A DNA stretch of 64,000 nt from Alloalcanivorax marinus (GCF_016906305.1 NZ_JADDOL010000003.1:124001-188000), one strand, 5' to 3'; counted from the first letter of the stretch, positions 32,956 through 42,505 are shown. Notes: generated from the sequence alone by a model not told the origin. Numbers and translations are program-made.

Positions 32956-35136
32956 TCATACCGGATCTGTGATCTCCCCCTTTTGTTTGGCCAGCAAAAA
33001 CAGCATCACCGCCGCCACGGCGCCGATGGCGTCGCTCCACAGGCCGGGGTAGATGAGCGCCAGGGCGCCGGCCAGGGCGAGCAGGCGCCAGGGTGGGCTG
33101 AGCGGCCTTCGCAGGTAGCCTTCCACGGCCACCGCCAGCAGCAGCACGCCGATCACGCTGGTGACGATCACCCAGAGGGTGTTGGCCAGGGTGGCGTCGA
33201 TCATCAGCATGCTGTGGGCAAACACGAACATGTAGGGCACCAGGAAGCCGGCGATGGCCAGCTTCATGGCCTGGAAGCCGGTGGCGTTGGGCGAGCCGCC
33301 GCTGATGCCGGCGGCGGCGTAGGCGGCCAGGGCCACCGGGGGCGTCAGGTTGGCGAAGATGCCGAAGTAGAACACGAACATGTGGGCGACGAAGATCGCC
33401 GTGTCGTTGCTGCCGGCCAGTTCGCGGAACAGGGGCAGGTTGAGCAGGATCGGCGCGGCCATGGTGCTGGTGATGATGTAGGTGGGGATGCTGGGCAGCC
33501 CCATGCCGAGCACGATGGAGGCGACCATGGTGAGCAGCAGGGTGACCAGCAGCTGCAGGGTCGGGAACGGGATCGAGCGGCCCAGTTGCACCACGGCGTC
33601 GGCGGCGTCCAGGGCGATGCCGGTGAGGGTGGCCACGCCCACCACGATGCCCACGGCGCCGCAGGCCAGGGCCACCGGGATGGAGTTGCGCACGCCGTTG
33701 GTCATGGCGTCGCGGCAGTCGGCCAGGTCGATTTTCTCCGCTTCCAGGCCGAGCCGGGCGCGCAGGGCGTTGATTACCACCGGCAGCGCGATCACCGCGA
33801 ACAGGCTCCAGCGGCTGAGCGGCATGTTGGGCATGGCGTGGCCCAGGGCCAGAGCGCGCAGTTGCGGCTCGAAGATCAGCAGCGCCAGCAGCACGCTCAG
33901 GCCGATGGTGACCTTACGGGTGCCGCAGATCAGCACGGTGGCGGCGATGGACCAGAAGGCGGCGAAGAACGGCGCGCGGCCTTCGAACAGCAGCCACAGC
34001 AGCACCGCCATGGGCACCAGCAGGTGGCCGCGTTTGAGCAGCACTTCGCGGATCGGCGTGAGCTGAGAGCGGGGGATGCCTTCCAGGCCGTTGCGCATGG
34101 CGCGCAGGTGCACCTGGAACAGCACGCCCAGATAGAACAGCAGCGCCGGGATGATGCCGGCCAGAATTACCTGGGTGTACGGCACGGACAGCACCTCCGC
34201 CATGATAAAGGCGGCGGCGCCCATGATCGGCGGCAGGATCTGGCCGCCGACGCTGGCGGAGGCTTCCACGGCGCCGGCGAAGTTGGGCTTGTAGCCGGTA
34301 CGTTTCATCAACGGAATGGTGAAGGCGCCGGTGGTGACCACGTTGGCGATGGCGGAGCCGTTGATGGAACCGAGCAGGCCGCTGGCCAGCACCGCCACCT
34401 TGGCGGGGCCGCCCCGGGTGTGGCCGGCCACCGCCAGGGCCAGGTCGTTGAACAGCTGGCCCAGGCCCGATTTCACCAGAAAGGCACCGAACAGAATAAA
34501 CAGGATGATGTAGCTGGCGGACACGGCGATGGCGGTGCCCAGCAGGCCTTCGGTGATGAATACCAGGTGCGACATGATCTGCCGCCCGGTGGCCAGCACG
34601 ATGTTCTCGTTGAGTTCAGGGTAGAACGACAGCTTGGCGTAGAAGCCGTAGATCAGGAACACCACGCCCAGCAAGGTCAGGCCCCAGCCGGTGACCCGGC
34701 GGGTGGCGTCCAGCACCATCAGAATCGCCACCGCGCCCACGATCATGTCGGTGGTGTTGACGCGCCCGCCGGAGGCGATCACCCGGTCCGCCACCACCAG
34801 CATGTAGATGCCGATGCCGAAGGCCATGGCGGCCAGCAGCAGATCGATCCAGGGCACCCGGTCGCGCACGCCTTTTTTGGTGATCGGGTAAAGAATGAAG
34901 GTCAGCGCCAGCAGCGTATAAAGATGAATGCTGCGCTGGGCCACGTCCACCAGCGGCCCGGAGAAGGAGGTGTACAGGTGGAAGGCGGCCAGCAATACGC
35001 ACACGGTGGTGACGAACACCACCGTCCAGCGCGGCAGGGCATCGCGCACCACGCTCTCGCGGTCGTATTTTTCCAGGGCTTCCTTGACCGCCGGATCGGT
35101 ATCGTCCGGGGGCGGCGGCGGGGATAACTGGCTCAT
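32956..35136 (-). CDS. TRAP transporter fused permease (DctQM, TAXI type)
   Basis: The 726-residue membrane protein is a fusion of the small (about 40-180) and large (about 190-700) TRAP permease subunits, the form used with TAXI binding proteins. The large-subunit signatures GLLGSINGSAIANVVTTGAF, EASASVGGQILPPIMGAAAF and MGLPSIPTYII are present. It imports a substrate, often a carboxylate, with a sodium gradient. The ATG at 35136 overlaps the stop of the DUF1850 gene (ATGA). The extended GC-rich open frame on the opposite strand is a shadow. Confidence 0.95.
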   Translation of the reverse strand: MSQLSPPPPPDDTDPAVKEALEKYDRESVVRDALPRWTVVFVTTVCVLLAAFHLYTSFSGPLVDVAQRSIHLYTLLALTFILYPITKKGVRDRVPWIDLLLAAMAFGIGIYMLVVADRVIASGGRVNTTDMIVGAVAILMVLDATRRVTGWGLTLLGVVFLIYGFYAKLSFYPELNENIVLATGRQIMSHLVFITEGLLGTAIAVSASYIILFILFGAFLVKSGLGQLFNDLALAVAGHTRGGPAKVAVLASGLLGSINGSAIANVVTTGAFTIPLMKRTGYKPNFAGAVEASASVGGQILPPIMGAAAFIMAEVLSVPYTQVILAGIIPALLFYLGVLFQVHLRAMRNGLEGIPRSQLTPIREVLLKRGHLLVPMAVLLWLLFEGRAPFFAAFWSIAATVLICGTRKVTIGLSVLLALLIFEPQLRALALGHAMPNMPLSRWSLFAVIALPVVINALRARLGLEAEKIDLADCRDAMTNGVRNSIPVALACGAVGIVVGVATLTGIALDAADAVVQLGRSIPFPTLQLLVTLLLTMVASIVLGMGLPSIPTYIITSTMAAPILLNLPLFRELAGSNDTAIFVAHMFVFYFGIFANLTPPVALAAYAAAGISGGSPNATGFQAMKLAIAGFLVPYMFVFAHSMLMIDATLANTLWVIVTSVIGVLLLAVAVEGYLRRPLSPPWRLLALAGALALIYPGLWSDAIGAVAAVMLFLLAKQKGEITDPV

Positions 35137-35657
35137 GGGCCTCTCCAACTGGCGACCGCCCGCAGCAGGGCGGGCAGCATGGTGAACAAGGGGGCGTCAC
35201 GGGTGGCGAAGGTCAGTACCCTCGGCGGGCCGGGGTCGGCAAGCGCCAGCGTGACGCCCCGGTAACGCAATCGATAATGCTCCGCGGCGGCGGCCTGCAC
35301 GTTGAGCGGATCCACCGGGCGGTGGATGCCGTCCATCACCACCCAGCCATTCTCCAGCCGTGTGTCCGTGCCGACCTGATCCGGCACGCCGGCGCCGAAG
35401 GTTTTGAAGCGGGTGGCCACCAGCATCAGGCCGCCGTCCGGCCCGATCCGAAAGCGCTCTTCCCAATCTTCCTTTTCCACGGAGTGAGTCCAGCGCAGCA
35501 CGAAGGGGGTGCCGGCGGGGCCGGGCAGGGCGAATCGGGCCCGGTCGCCGTCCAGCACCACCAGCCACGGCAGCGGCAGCAGCGCCGCCGTGGCCACCAG
35601 GGCCAGGGCCGGCGCCAGACACCATGCCTGCCACCAACGGCGGCGGAGTCTTGCCAT
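35133..35657 (-). CDS. DUF1850 protein of the TAXI-TRAP operon
   Basis: The 174-residue protein has an N-terminal hydrophobic segment (about 10-32, CLAPALALVATAALLPLPWLVV) and then the DUF1850 pattern FVLRWTHSVEKEDWEERFRI, with the conserved HSVE, and FKTFGAGVPDQ. DUF1850 genes are regularly found between the TAXI receptor and the fused permease, exactly as here, so it probably assists the transporter at the periplasmic face. It overlaps the permease start by four bases and follows the receptor by 22 bp. Confidence 0.88.
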   Translation of the reverse strand: MARLRRRWWQAWCLAPALALVATAALLPLPWLVVLDGDRARFALPGPAGTPFVLRWTHSVEKEDWEERFRIGPDGGLMLVATRFKTFGAGVPDQVGTDTRLENGWVVMDGIHRPVDPLNVQAAAAEHYRLRYRGVTLALADPGPPRVLTFATRDAPLFTMLPALLRAVASWRGP

Positions 35658-35679
35658 GGCCGACCGGCAGCCTCAGTGG

Positions 35680-36747
35680 TCAGTCGTCGTTGCTGTCGCC
35701 GGCGCCTTCCCGGTCGTCGTAGTAGGCTTTGGCGCCCGGGTGCAGCGGCACCACCAGGTTCTGGTCCATGCTGGCCGGGTCGATGTCCTTGAGCGCACCC
35801 ACGGACACCTTGTCGGAGCCCAGGTAGTCGTCGAAGCGTTTGGTCAGTTCCTTGGCCACCGCTTCGTCCATGGACGTGGGCACGATCAGGATGTTGCGGA
35901 TCGCCACGGTGGTGACCGCGTTCTCCAGGCCATAGCGCTCGGGCTTGCCGGCGGGAATGGTGTAGGTCTCGTAGTAGGGGTAGGCCTCCAGCAGTTTATT
36001 CGCCACGTCCCCTTCCACCGGCACGAAGGTGACCTCGCTGGTCTGCATCAGCCCGGTGATGCTGGAGTTGGGCACGCCGGAGGTGAAGAAGGCCGCGTCC
36101 AGGTTGCCGTTGCTCATCTCGGTGACGCTGTCGGCATAGCCGGTGTGGCTGACCCGCGCCAGATCGTCGTAGGTGAGCCCGGCGGATTCCAGCACTTTCT
36201 GGGCGCTCTGCTCCACGCCGGAGCCGACCTTGCCCACGCCGACGCGCTTGCCCTTCAGGTCCGCCACGCCCTGGATGCCGCTGTCCGCGGTGGCCACGAT
36301 CTGCACCACGTTGGGGTACAGGCCCGCCAGGGTGGCGATGTCGGCTTTGGCCCCTTCGAACTGGTTCTTGCCGTTGACGGCGTCGTAGGCCACGTCGCTC
36401 ATGACGATGGCGATCTGGTTCAGGCCGTCCTGAATGTTCTGGATGTTCTGCACCGAGGCGCCGGTGGACACCACCTGCACCCCACCGATCAGATCGCTGG
36501 CTTCGAAGATCGGCTTGAGGGCGCCGCCGATGGGGTAGTAGGAGCCGGAGGTGCCGCCGGTGCCGAAGATCAGGTTCACTTCCTGCTGGCCGGCGTCGGC
36601 CTGGGCGGATTCGGTGCTGGCGTCGCCGGCCATGGTGCCGGTGTCGGCGTCTTTCTTGGCGGCGTCGTTGCCGTTGTCGCTGCAGCCGGCCAGCAGGGCG
36701 CCGGACAGCCCGAGGGCGGCGGCCAGTATCAGAGTACGAGATAGCAT
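35680..36747 (-). CDS. TAXI-family TRAP solute-binding lipoprotein
   Basis: The 355-residue protein has a lipoprotein signal with lipobox LLAGC (Cys22), an Asp/Ala-rich linker, and the TAXI fold: NLIFGTGGTSGSYYPIGGALKPIF, the region with GAKADIATLAGLYPNVVQIV and GVADLKGKRVGVGKVGSGVEQ. It captures the substrate for the fused permease encoded downstream. TAXI proteins are tied to glutamate, 2-oxoglutarate or other carboxylates, but the ligand cannot be read from sequence. It is the first gene of a three-gene leftward operon. Confidence 0.95.
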   Translation of the reverse strand: MLSRTLILAAALGLSGALLAGCSDNGNDAAKKDADTGTMAGDASTESAQADAGQQEVNLIFGTGGTSGSYYPIGGALKPIFEASDLIGGVQVVSTGASVQNIQNIQDGLNQIAIVMSDVAYDAVNGKNQFEGAKADIATLAGLYPNVVQIVATADSGIQGVADLKGKRVGVGKVGSGVEQSAQKVLESAGLTYDDLARVSHTGYADSVTEMSNGNLDAAFFTSGVPNSSITGLMQTSEVTFVPVEGDVANKLLEAYPYYETYTIPAGKPERYGLENAVTTVAIRNILIVPTSMDEAVAKELTKRFDDYLGSDKVSVGALKDIDPASMDQNLVVPLHPGAKAYYDDREGAGDSNDD

Positions 36748-36969
36748 GGGTCTCTCCTGATGTTCGCGGTGGTTTATTGCTGTTATCGAGACTGCCCACA
36801 GCTTACGAGCGGTGTCTTCCCGATACTACGCCAGGAAGGGCGGTTAAGACTAAGGTCGAACGTGTGCCTGGCCGGGCCGGGAGGGCAGGCCCGAGGGCGG
36901 GTGCCATGATGTAAAGTCACATTGACCGTGGTGAAGACACCCGGGTTGAACGTCTTTGGGAGGAGAAGG

Positions 36970-37509
36970 ATGAAGAGGCTGGCGTGGGGCCTGCTGATAC
37001 TCGCACTGGTCGGTTGCGAGCAGCGATATGACGTGGACTATTTATCCTTGGCGTCCTCGGTCGCGCCCGAGACGGTGGCGGCGCCGGAGGGCGAGTTCGT
37101 GGTGCCGTTTCTTGGCGAGGCCGGGCAATCCCGTCTGACCCTGGCGGTAACCCTCGACGAGCTGAAAACAGGCACCGACTGGTCGCCCTGGGTGACCGCC
37201 GGCTTTACCTCCATCGACAAGCAGTGGCAGGTGAAAGCCTTCGTGGCGGCACTGGATCGTGACTCGCAGACGCTGAGTGGTGGTTATCAGGTGATCGAGG
37301 CGGGCAACATTCAGAAGCAGGTGACGCTGATCACCGGCGAACCGGGTTCGCGGGCCGTGCAGGTTCAGTTGGTCCGGGACGACGAGGGCGCGGTTTACCT
37401 CCGTGTCGATGACCGCGAAGCCCGGGTGACCTTACCCACCGGAGAACCGCTGTTCCCGGTGGTGCTGGTGGCCTCCGCCACCGCCTCACTGCGGTGGCAG
37501 GCGGACTGA
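36970..37509 (+). CDS. Putative lipoprotein of unknown function
   Basis: The 179-residue protein starts MKRLAWGLLILALVGCEQ, a lipoprotein signal with lipobox LVGC, after the strong ribosome site GGAGGAGAAGG. The mature part (VVPFLGEAGQSRLTLAVTLDE, VKAFVAALDRDSQTLSGGYQ, VQVQLVRDDEGAVYLRVDDR) looks beta-rich and matches no family I know. It stands alone between the divergent TAXI operon and the VOC gene. Confidence 0.7.
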   Translation: MKRLAWGLLILALVGCEQRYDVDYLSLASSVAPETVAAPEGEFVVPFLGEAGQSRLTLAVTLDELKTGTDWSPWVTAGFTSIDKQWQVKAFVAALDRDSQTLSGGYQVIEAGNIQKQVTLITGEPGSRAVQVQLVRDDEGAVYLRVDDREARVTLPTGEPLFPVVLVASATASLRWQAD

Positions 37510-37579
37510 TCGGAGTTCCGATATAGTCTCTGGCCAAACGACAAAAGCTGGCAGTTCGCCAACAAGAAAGGAGAGCACC

Positions 37580-37972
37580 ATGTTCAACCACATCATGATC
37601 GGTTCCAACGACATCGACCGTTCCGAGCGCTTCTACACCGCCGTGCTCGGCGTGCTGGGCGCCGGCGAGCCGGTGCGCAACGAGTCGCCCACCGGTCATA
37701 TGCGCCTGTTCTACCGGCACAACGGCAACACCCTAGCCATCAGCCAGCCGATCAACAACGAGCCGGCCTGCGGCGCCAATGGCGGCACCATCGGTTTCAA
37801 ATGCGAATCGCCGGAGCAGGTGAAGGAGTTTCACGATGTGGCGGTGGCCCACGGCGGCCGGTCCGTGGAAGATCCGCCGGGGCTGCGCGAGAACGCCATG
37901 GGCGCCATGCATCTGAGCTACGTGCTGGACCCGGACGGCAACAAGCTGTGCGGCATCCATCGGGTACGCTAA
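37580..37972 (+). CDS. VOC-family protein (glyoxalase/bleomycin-resistance fold)
   Basis: This 130-residue protein has the single-domain VOC layout of two beta-alpha-beta-beta-beta units: MFNHIMIGSNDIDRSERFYT and AVLGVLGAG at the front, GTIGFKCESPEQVKEFHDVAV in the middle, and MHLSYVLDPDGNKLCGIHRV at the end. Such proteins are metal-dependent lyases, isomerases or binding proteins. AAAGGAGAGCACC precedes the ATG. No neighbour suggests a substrate. Confidence 0.88.
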   Translation: MFNHIMIGSNDIDRSERFYTAVLGVLGAGEPVRNESPTGHMRLFYRHNGNTLAISQPINNEPACGANGGTIGFKCESPEQVKEFHDVAVAHGGRSVEDPPGLRENAMGAMHLSYVLDPDGNKLCGIHRVR

Positions 37973-38065
37973 CGCCGAAGCAAAGCGCCCCAATTGCCGG
38001 GCGGATGCCGAGCCGGCCCGGGCCCGGCCGCCCTGCGATTTCGATGTTTTGTTGCGGAAGTGACA

Positions 38066-38761
38066 ATGGATCAAGACCAGATCAAAGCCCTGTTCGACCA
38101 ACAGGCGGCGGGTTACGACACCCAGTGGGCGAAGACCGCGCCGATCCGCGAGTGTCTGCATTTTCTGCTGGATTCCCTGTTCGCGGATTTACCCGACAAC
38201 GCACGCATTCTGTGCGTCGGCGCGGGCACCGGAGCGGAGATTGCCCACCTGGCGGCGCGGCACCCCGGTTGGCATTTCGTGGCAGTGGAGCCCTCCGGCG
38301 CCATGCTGGAAGCCTGTCGGCAAAAGGCGGAGCGGGCGGGCTTCGCGGATCGCTGCACCTTCCTCGAAGGTTATCTGGAGTCGTTGCCCGCCGACCCGAT
38401 CCACGATGCGGCCACCTGCTTTCTGGTCTCCCAGTTCCTGGTGGATGAAGCGGAACGGGTTCGCTTCTTCGCCGAGGTCGCCCGGCGGTTGAAGCCGGGT
38501 GCGCCGTTGGCCAGTTCCGATCTGGCCTCGGACGTGGCGTCGCCGGAGTACGAGGTGCTGCTGCGGGCCTGGATGACCATGATGGCCACCTCGGAGGTCT
38601 CCCCGGAAATGATCGAGCGTATGCGCCACGCCTACGCCCACGACGTGGGGGTGCTGCCGCCGGCCCGGATCGCGTCGATGATTGCCGCCGGTGGCTTCGA
38701 GTTACCGGTGCCGTTCTTCCAGGCCGGCCTGATTCACGCCTGGTGTTCCCGGCGCGCCTGA
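38066..38761 (+). CDS. Class I SAM-dependent methyltransferase
   Basis: The 231-residue protein has the SAM-binding motif I ILCVGAGTGAEIAHLAARHPG (about 52-72) and motif II VAVEPSGAMLEAC. The next region reads DAATCFLVSQFLVDEAERVRFF, and RRLKPGAPLASSDLASD corresponds to the post-motif region. It methylates an unknown small molecule in the cytoplasm. The ATG at 38066 gives the usual N-terminal DQQAAGYDTQW segment. Its stop is two bases from the stop of the convergent DadA-like gene. Confidence 0.9.
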   Translation: MDQDQIKALFDQQAAGYDTQWAKTAPIRECLHFLLDSLFADLPDNARILCVGAGTGAEIAHLAARHPGWHFVAVEPSGAMLEACRQKAERAGFADRCTFLEGYLESLPADPIHDAATCFLVSQFLVDEAERVRFFAEVARRLKPGAPLASSDLASDVASPEYEVLLRAWMTMMATSEVSPEMIERMRHAYAHDVGVLPPARIASMIAAGGFELPVPFFQAGLIHAWCSRRA

Positions 38762-38762
38762 G

Positions 38763-40016
38763 TCAGAACCGGCCCGCCCGATAGGGCGACATGTCCACGT
38801 CGGTGTTCTCGCCGTCCATCATCTGACCGATCAACTTGCCGGTCACCGGCCCCAGGGTGAAGCCCTGGTGGCCGTGGCCAAAGGCCAGCCACAGGCCGGG
38901 CAGGCCGGGGGCGGGGCCGATCACCGGTTTCATGTCCGGGGTGCAGGGGCGGGCGCCCATCCAGGGATGGGGGTCCAACCGGTCCCCCAGGGGGAACAGG
39001 CGGCGGGCGGCGGCTTCGGCGGCGTCCAGTTGCTGAAGGTTGGGCGGCGCTTCCTGGCGCGCCAGTTCGGCGCCGGTGGTCAGACGGATGCCGGCGCGCA
39101 TGGGCGCCAGCAGGTAGCCGGTTTCCGCGTCCATCAGCCAGTGGTTGAGCCTGGCGTCGTCGCGGGCGCCGTAGTGCATGTGGTAGCCGCGTTTCACGAA
39201 CAGCGGCACCTGCAAGCCCTGGCGGGCGAGCCAGGGCGTGGACCAGGGGCCGAGAGCCAGCACCACCCGATCGGCGGACAGGGTCTCGCCGTCCACCTGG
39301 GCGCGCCAGCCCTGGGCGGTGCGCGACAGGGTCTCCAGGGTGCCCCGCTGGAAATGTCCGCCCCGCCGTTCGAAGTCCTCGGCGTAGGCGGCCACCAGCG
39401 CACCGGGGTCGGTGACCGTCCAGGGCTGGGTCCAGTGCACCGCCCCGGCCAGCCGGCCCTCGCTCAGGTGCGGCTCCTTGCGGGCCAGGGCGGCGTGGTC
39501 CAGCACTTGATAGGTGACGCCATAGCCGGCGGCGTTCTGTTCCGCCTGATGGCATTCCGAGTCCAGGGCGCGGCCGGTGCGGAAGACCTTGAGATAACCT
39601 TCCTGGCGGATCAGCGCTCCGGCGTCGGCGGCGCGGATCATCTCGTCGTGGGTCTCCAGGGAGCGGGTGATCAGCGCCGCGTAGGCCGGCACGATGTGCG
39701 CGTAGTTCTGGGGCGCGGAGTGGCGCCAGTAATGAAACAGCGGCCCCATGGCGCCGGCCATGCCGGAGGGGCGGTAGCGGATGTCGATCTCCCGGTTGGG
39801 CAGCACCCGCAGCAGGGTGGGCAGGTCGCGGGGAAACCGGTAGGGCCGCACCGCTTCGCGCTGGATGATGCCGGCGTTGCCGAAGGAGGTCTCGCGGCCC
39901 GGCGCGCCCCGGTCCACCAGCGTGACCCGGTGGCCGCGCCGGCGCAGATGCCAGGCCACGCACACGCCGACCATGCCGGCGCCCAACACCAGAATGTCGC
40001 GGGCGGACGGTGACAC
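38763..40016 (-). CDS. FAD-dependent D-amino-acid dehydrogenase-like oxidoreductase
   Basis: The 417-residue protein has an N-terminal FAD-binding motif ILVLGAGMVGVCVAWHLRRRG followed by VDRGAPGRETSFGNAGII, the DadA signature with SFGNAG. The C-terminal FAD contact is LWLAFGHGHQGFTLGP. It should oxidise a D-amino acid or other amine and feed electrons to the respiratory chain. GTG 40016 is chosen because AGGAG lies nine bases upstream, and a TTG at 40034 lies before that site. There is no dadX racemase nearby, so the substrate is uncertain. Confidence 0.88.
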   Translation of the reverse strand: MSPSARDILVLGAGMVGVCVAWHLRRRGHRVTLVDRGAPGRETSFGNAGIIQREAVRPYRFPRDLPTLLRVLPNREIDIRYRPSGMAGAMGPLFHYWRHSAPQNYAHIVPAYAALITRSLETHDEMIRAADAGALIRQEGYLKVFRTGRALDSECHQAEQNAAGYGVTYQVLDHAALARKEPHLSEGRLAGAVHWTQPWTVTDPGALVAAYAEDFERRGGHFQRGTLETLSRTAQGWRAQVDGETLSADRVVLALGPWSTPWLARQGLQVPLFVKRGYHMHYGARDDARLNHWLMDAETGYLLAPMRAGIRLTTGAELARQEAPPNLQQLDAAEAAARRLFPLGDRLDPHPWMGARPCTPDMKPVIGPAPGLPGLWLAFGHGHQGFTLGPVTGKLIGQMMDGENTDVDMSPYRAGRF

Positions 40017-40131
40017 GATTGCAATCTCCTGCAAAAAAGCGAACGTCTCGGCGGCGACCCGGCGGGCGCCACGTTACGCTCCATGATTCTCCACCCACAC
40101 TTAAGCATCCGGCGGCCGTTGGAGGAAAGCG

Positions 40132-40701
40132 TTGAGCGACAGTTGCACACACATCGTGCCGGTGCACACCGGCGACTACCCCGACGCCGAGGCCAAGGCG
40201 CGGGAGATTCTGGCCTGGTTTCAGACCCGGGGCCTGGTGGCGGCGGCGCCGTCGGACTGCACCCTGGACGGCCCGGGCTATGCCTTTACGCCGAAGATTC
40301 AGACGTTGTTTATCGAGCCCATGGACCCGCGCGTCCACGACGGCGTCACCCGGGGCCTGGCACTGCACGCCGGCCCGCGCAAGGTGTTTCATCCCATGGA
40401 GGGCGCCGAGCTGAGCTTTGTCTGCCCGGGCTGCGGCCACGACCAGGGCTGGGACGGGGTGGACGCCATCGGCGCCTGGTTCGCCGGCGAGGAGGACGAA
40501 CCGGCGTGCCCCGCCTGCGGCGAACGCTTCCACATCAATCGCTATGGCACCGACCGGGGCGGTACCGATACCCCCTGGGCGTTCAGCAATCTGGGCCTCA
40601 CCCTGTGGAACGACCATGGCGGTGCCTTCCAGCCCGCGTTTCTGGACAGCATGCGTGCCTTGTACGGCACCGACATTCGCGTGGTGGAGGTGCACATATG
40701 A
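40132..40701 (+). CDS. Hypothetical protein with zinc-ribbon-like cysteines
   Basis: The 189-residue protein contains two CPxCG knuckles, CPGCGHD and CPACGER, about 27 residues apart, which could bind one zinc as a zinc ribbon. The N-terminal part (IVPVHTGDYPDAEAKAREILAWFQ) and the C-terminal part (LGLTLWNDHGGAFQPAFLD) match nothing I can name. The TTG start at 40132 is supported by GGAGGA five bases upstream. It overlaps the next gene by four bases, so the two are translated together. Confidence 0.7.
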   Translation: MSDSCTHIVPVHTGDYPDAEAKAREILAWFQTRGLVAAAPSDCTLDGPGYAFTPKIQTLFIEPMDPRVHDGVTRGLALHAGPRKVFHPMEGAELSFVCPGCGHDQGWDGVDAIGAWFAGEEDEPACPACGERFHINRYGTDRGGTDTPWAFSNLGLTLWNDHGGAFQPAFLDSMRALYGTDIRVVEVHI

Positions 40702-41240
40702 TGCGTGAAATGAAGGTGGCGATCCTGCTGGTGGCCCTGCTGACGCCGGCCGCCTGGGCCGATACCTCCGGTCGGGCGGACAAGGCGCTGGCCGATCAAG
40801 GCGTCGAGGAACTGCGCGAGGGCATCACCGACAAGCATCCCGCCACCTACATGGTGCTGGCGGCGCGGCTGTTCCAGCAGGGCGACAAGCAGGAGGCGGT
40901 GACGTGGTTCTACGTCGGGCAGATTCGATACCGGGCCTGGCTGAAAGCGAACCCGGATCTGGACCCGTCCGGCGACCCGGCGTTGTTCGCCTCTTTGATG
41001 GAATCGGTGGGCCGGCCGCTGAACGAATACATCGGCGGTGACGTGGACGAATGGGTGGCCACCATCGACGAGGCCATCCAATGGCACCACGCGCACCCGG
41101 ACGGTTTTCTGGGCAAGGACGACCACCGATCGCTCTACGCGTCGCTGATTGCCGGCCTGGAGGACATGCGCGACGAGGTCGCCGCCAGCAAGGACGAAAT
41201 CCGCCGGCAGCGGCGGGAAAACGGGCTGGAGAACCGCTAG
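40698..41240 (+). CDS. Secreted hypothetical protein
   Basis: The 180-residue protein has an N-terminal signal peptide (MKVAILLVALLTPAAWADT). The mature part contains ATYMVLAARLFQQGDKQEAV and TWFYVGQIRYRAWLKANPDL, helical segments reminiscent of a Sel1/TPR-type unit, and a charged C-terminal helix. It is translationally coupled to the zinc-ribbon-like protein before it. I do not recognise the family. A periplasmic role is likely. Confidence 0.7.
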   Translation: MMREMKVAILLVALLTPAAWADTSGRADKALADQGVEELREGITDKHPATYMVLAARLFQQGDKQEAVTWFYVGQIRYRAWLKANPDLDPSGDPALFASLMESVGRPLNEYIGGDVDEWVATIDEAIQWHHAHPDGFLGKDDHRSLYASLIAGLEDMRDEVAASKDEIRRQRRENGLENR

Positions 41241-41340
41241 CACGGCGCCGGAAAACCCGGATTTTGCGCGGGGTTATTCTCCCGGCGCGCGGCTTGCGGC
41301 ACTATAGGCGCCACCGTCCGCGACCGAAGAGAGAAAAACC

Positions 41341-41916
41341 ATGACAATGCTGATCCTCGGCCTGGTCCTGTTCCTGGGCATTCACTGCACCGGCTTCGCG
41401 CCGGCCTGGCGCGACCGCCAGGTCGCCCGCTTCGGAGCGAACGGCTGGAAGGGCTTGTACAGCCTGGTGGCCCTGGCCGGCTTCGTGCTGATCATCTGGG
41501 GCTTCCAGCAGGCGCGGCTGAATCCGGTGCTGCTGTACACGCCGCCGGCGTGGATGGGGCACCTGAATGCGCTGTTCACTCTGATCGCCTTTATTCTGCT
41601 GGCCGCGGCCTATGTGCCCGGCAACCGCATCCACGCCAAGCTCGGCCATCCGATGGTGGCCGGCACCAAGATCTGGGCCTTCGGCCATCTGCTGTCCATC
41701 GGCTTTCTGCGTGACGTGGTGCTGTTCGGCGCCTTTCTGGTGTGGGCCATCGTTGCCTTCGCGCGGCTGCGCCGCCGTGATCGGGCCCGGGGCGTGAGCC
41801 CGGCGCCGGGCACCCTCAAGGGGGACGTGCTGACCGTGGTGGTGGGGGTGGTGGCCTGGGCGCTGTTCGCGTTCTGGCTGCACGGTCCCTTGATCGGGGT
41901 GAGGCCGTTCGGCTAA
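41341..41916 (+). CDS. NnrU-family membrane protein
   Basis: The 191-residue protein has about five hydrophobic helices and the NnrU pattern: LGLVLFLGIHCTGFAPAWRD, GWKGLYSLVALAGFVLIIWG, then GNRIHAKLGHPMVAGTKIWAFGHLL. NnrU was first linked to nitric oxide metabolism in denitrifiers. Related proteins include the 15-cis-zeta-carotene isomerase fold with heme-binding histidines, and the histidines in HCTG, HPM and GHLL here may bind heme. No denitrification gene is nearby. It is followed by a small membrane protein after 3 bp. Confidence 0.88.
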   Translation: MTMLILGLVLFLGIHCTGFAPAWRDRQVARFGANGWKGLYSLVALAGFVLIIWGFQQARLNPVLLYTPPAWMGHLNALFTLIAFILLAAAYVPGNRIHAKLGHPMVAGTKIWAFGHLLSIGFLRDVVLFGAFLVWAIVAFARLRRRDRARGVSPAPGTLKGDVLTVVVGVVAWALFAFWLHGPLIGVRPFG

Positions 41917-41919
41917 GCG

Positions 41920-42387
41920 ATGAACCGGACCTCCAAGCGCCGCCACGGCGGCAAGATGCCCTGGACCCAGCTTTACCTGCACGGGCTGGGCGTCTCGGTC
42001 AGCCACAACGCCCAGGCGTTCGGCTTTTCCATTCTGATCACGGTGAGCTACGGGGTGGTGTCCAGCGTCGCCGACCAGCCCACCCCGTTCCAGTTGATCG
42101 GCTTCGCCTTGTCGGCGGTGGCGTCCCTGTCGTTCCTGAACCTGATGGTGGCCTTCCTGAAACGGGACGAGCCCGACGACAGCGAACGCACGCCGGTGCT
42201 GCTGGTGGCCACCGCCACGGACTTTATTTCCGTGGGCGCCGGCCTGGCGGCGGCCTTCGGCGTGGCCAAGGCGTTCGAGAACTGGATGTGCTGGCTGGTG
42301 GCGCCGTTCGCCGCCGGTCTGATCTATTGCCTGGTGCAGGGGCTGCAGATCGCGGTGGCCCGGCGCGGCGCCGACATTCAGGAATAG
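41920..42387 (+). CDS. Small multi-pass membrane protein of unknown function
   Basis: The 155-residue protein has about four hydrophobic segments: FGFSILITVSYGVVSSV, LIGFALSAVASLSFLNLMVAF, VLLVATATDFISVGAGLAAAFG and LVAPFAAGLIYCLVQGL. The N-terminus is basic and cytoplasmic. Start at 41920 is three bases after the NnrU stop, so the two are likely cotranscribed. No family is recognised. Confidence 0.7.
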   Translation: MNRTSKRRHGGKMPWTQLYLHGLGVSVSHNAQAFGFSILITVSYGVVSSVADQPTPFQLIGFALSAVASLSFLNLMVAFLKRDEPDDSERTPVLLVATATDFISVGAGLAAAFGVAKAFENWMCWLVAPFAAGLIYCLVQGLQIAVARRGADIQE

Positions 42388-42505
42388 CCTGCACGCCGGG
42401 GCGCGCTAAATTCGGTAAAAAATCGCCGCCGGGTTACCCGCTTCCTGCTTCGCTTCGCTGATTGATGTTTGATGTTAGCCCCCGGACATCAGGAGCGAGA
42501 CAACC

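Noticed and set aside
32983-35127. 714-codon open frame on the plus strand opposite the TRAP permease
   Set aside because: It is the antisense shadow of a clearly conserved membrane protein in high-GC DNA. Its translation is low-complexity His/Gln/Gly/Ala and has no recognisable domain.
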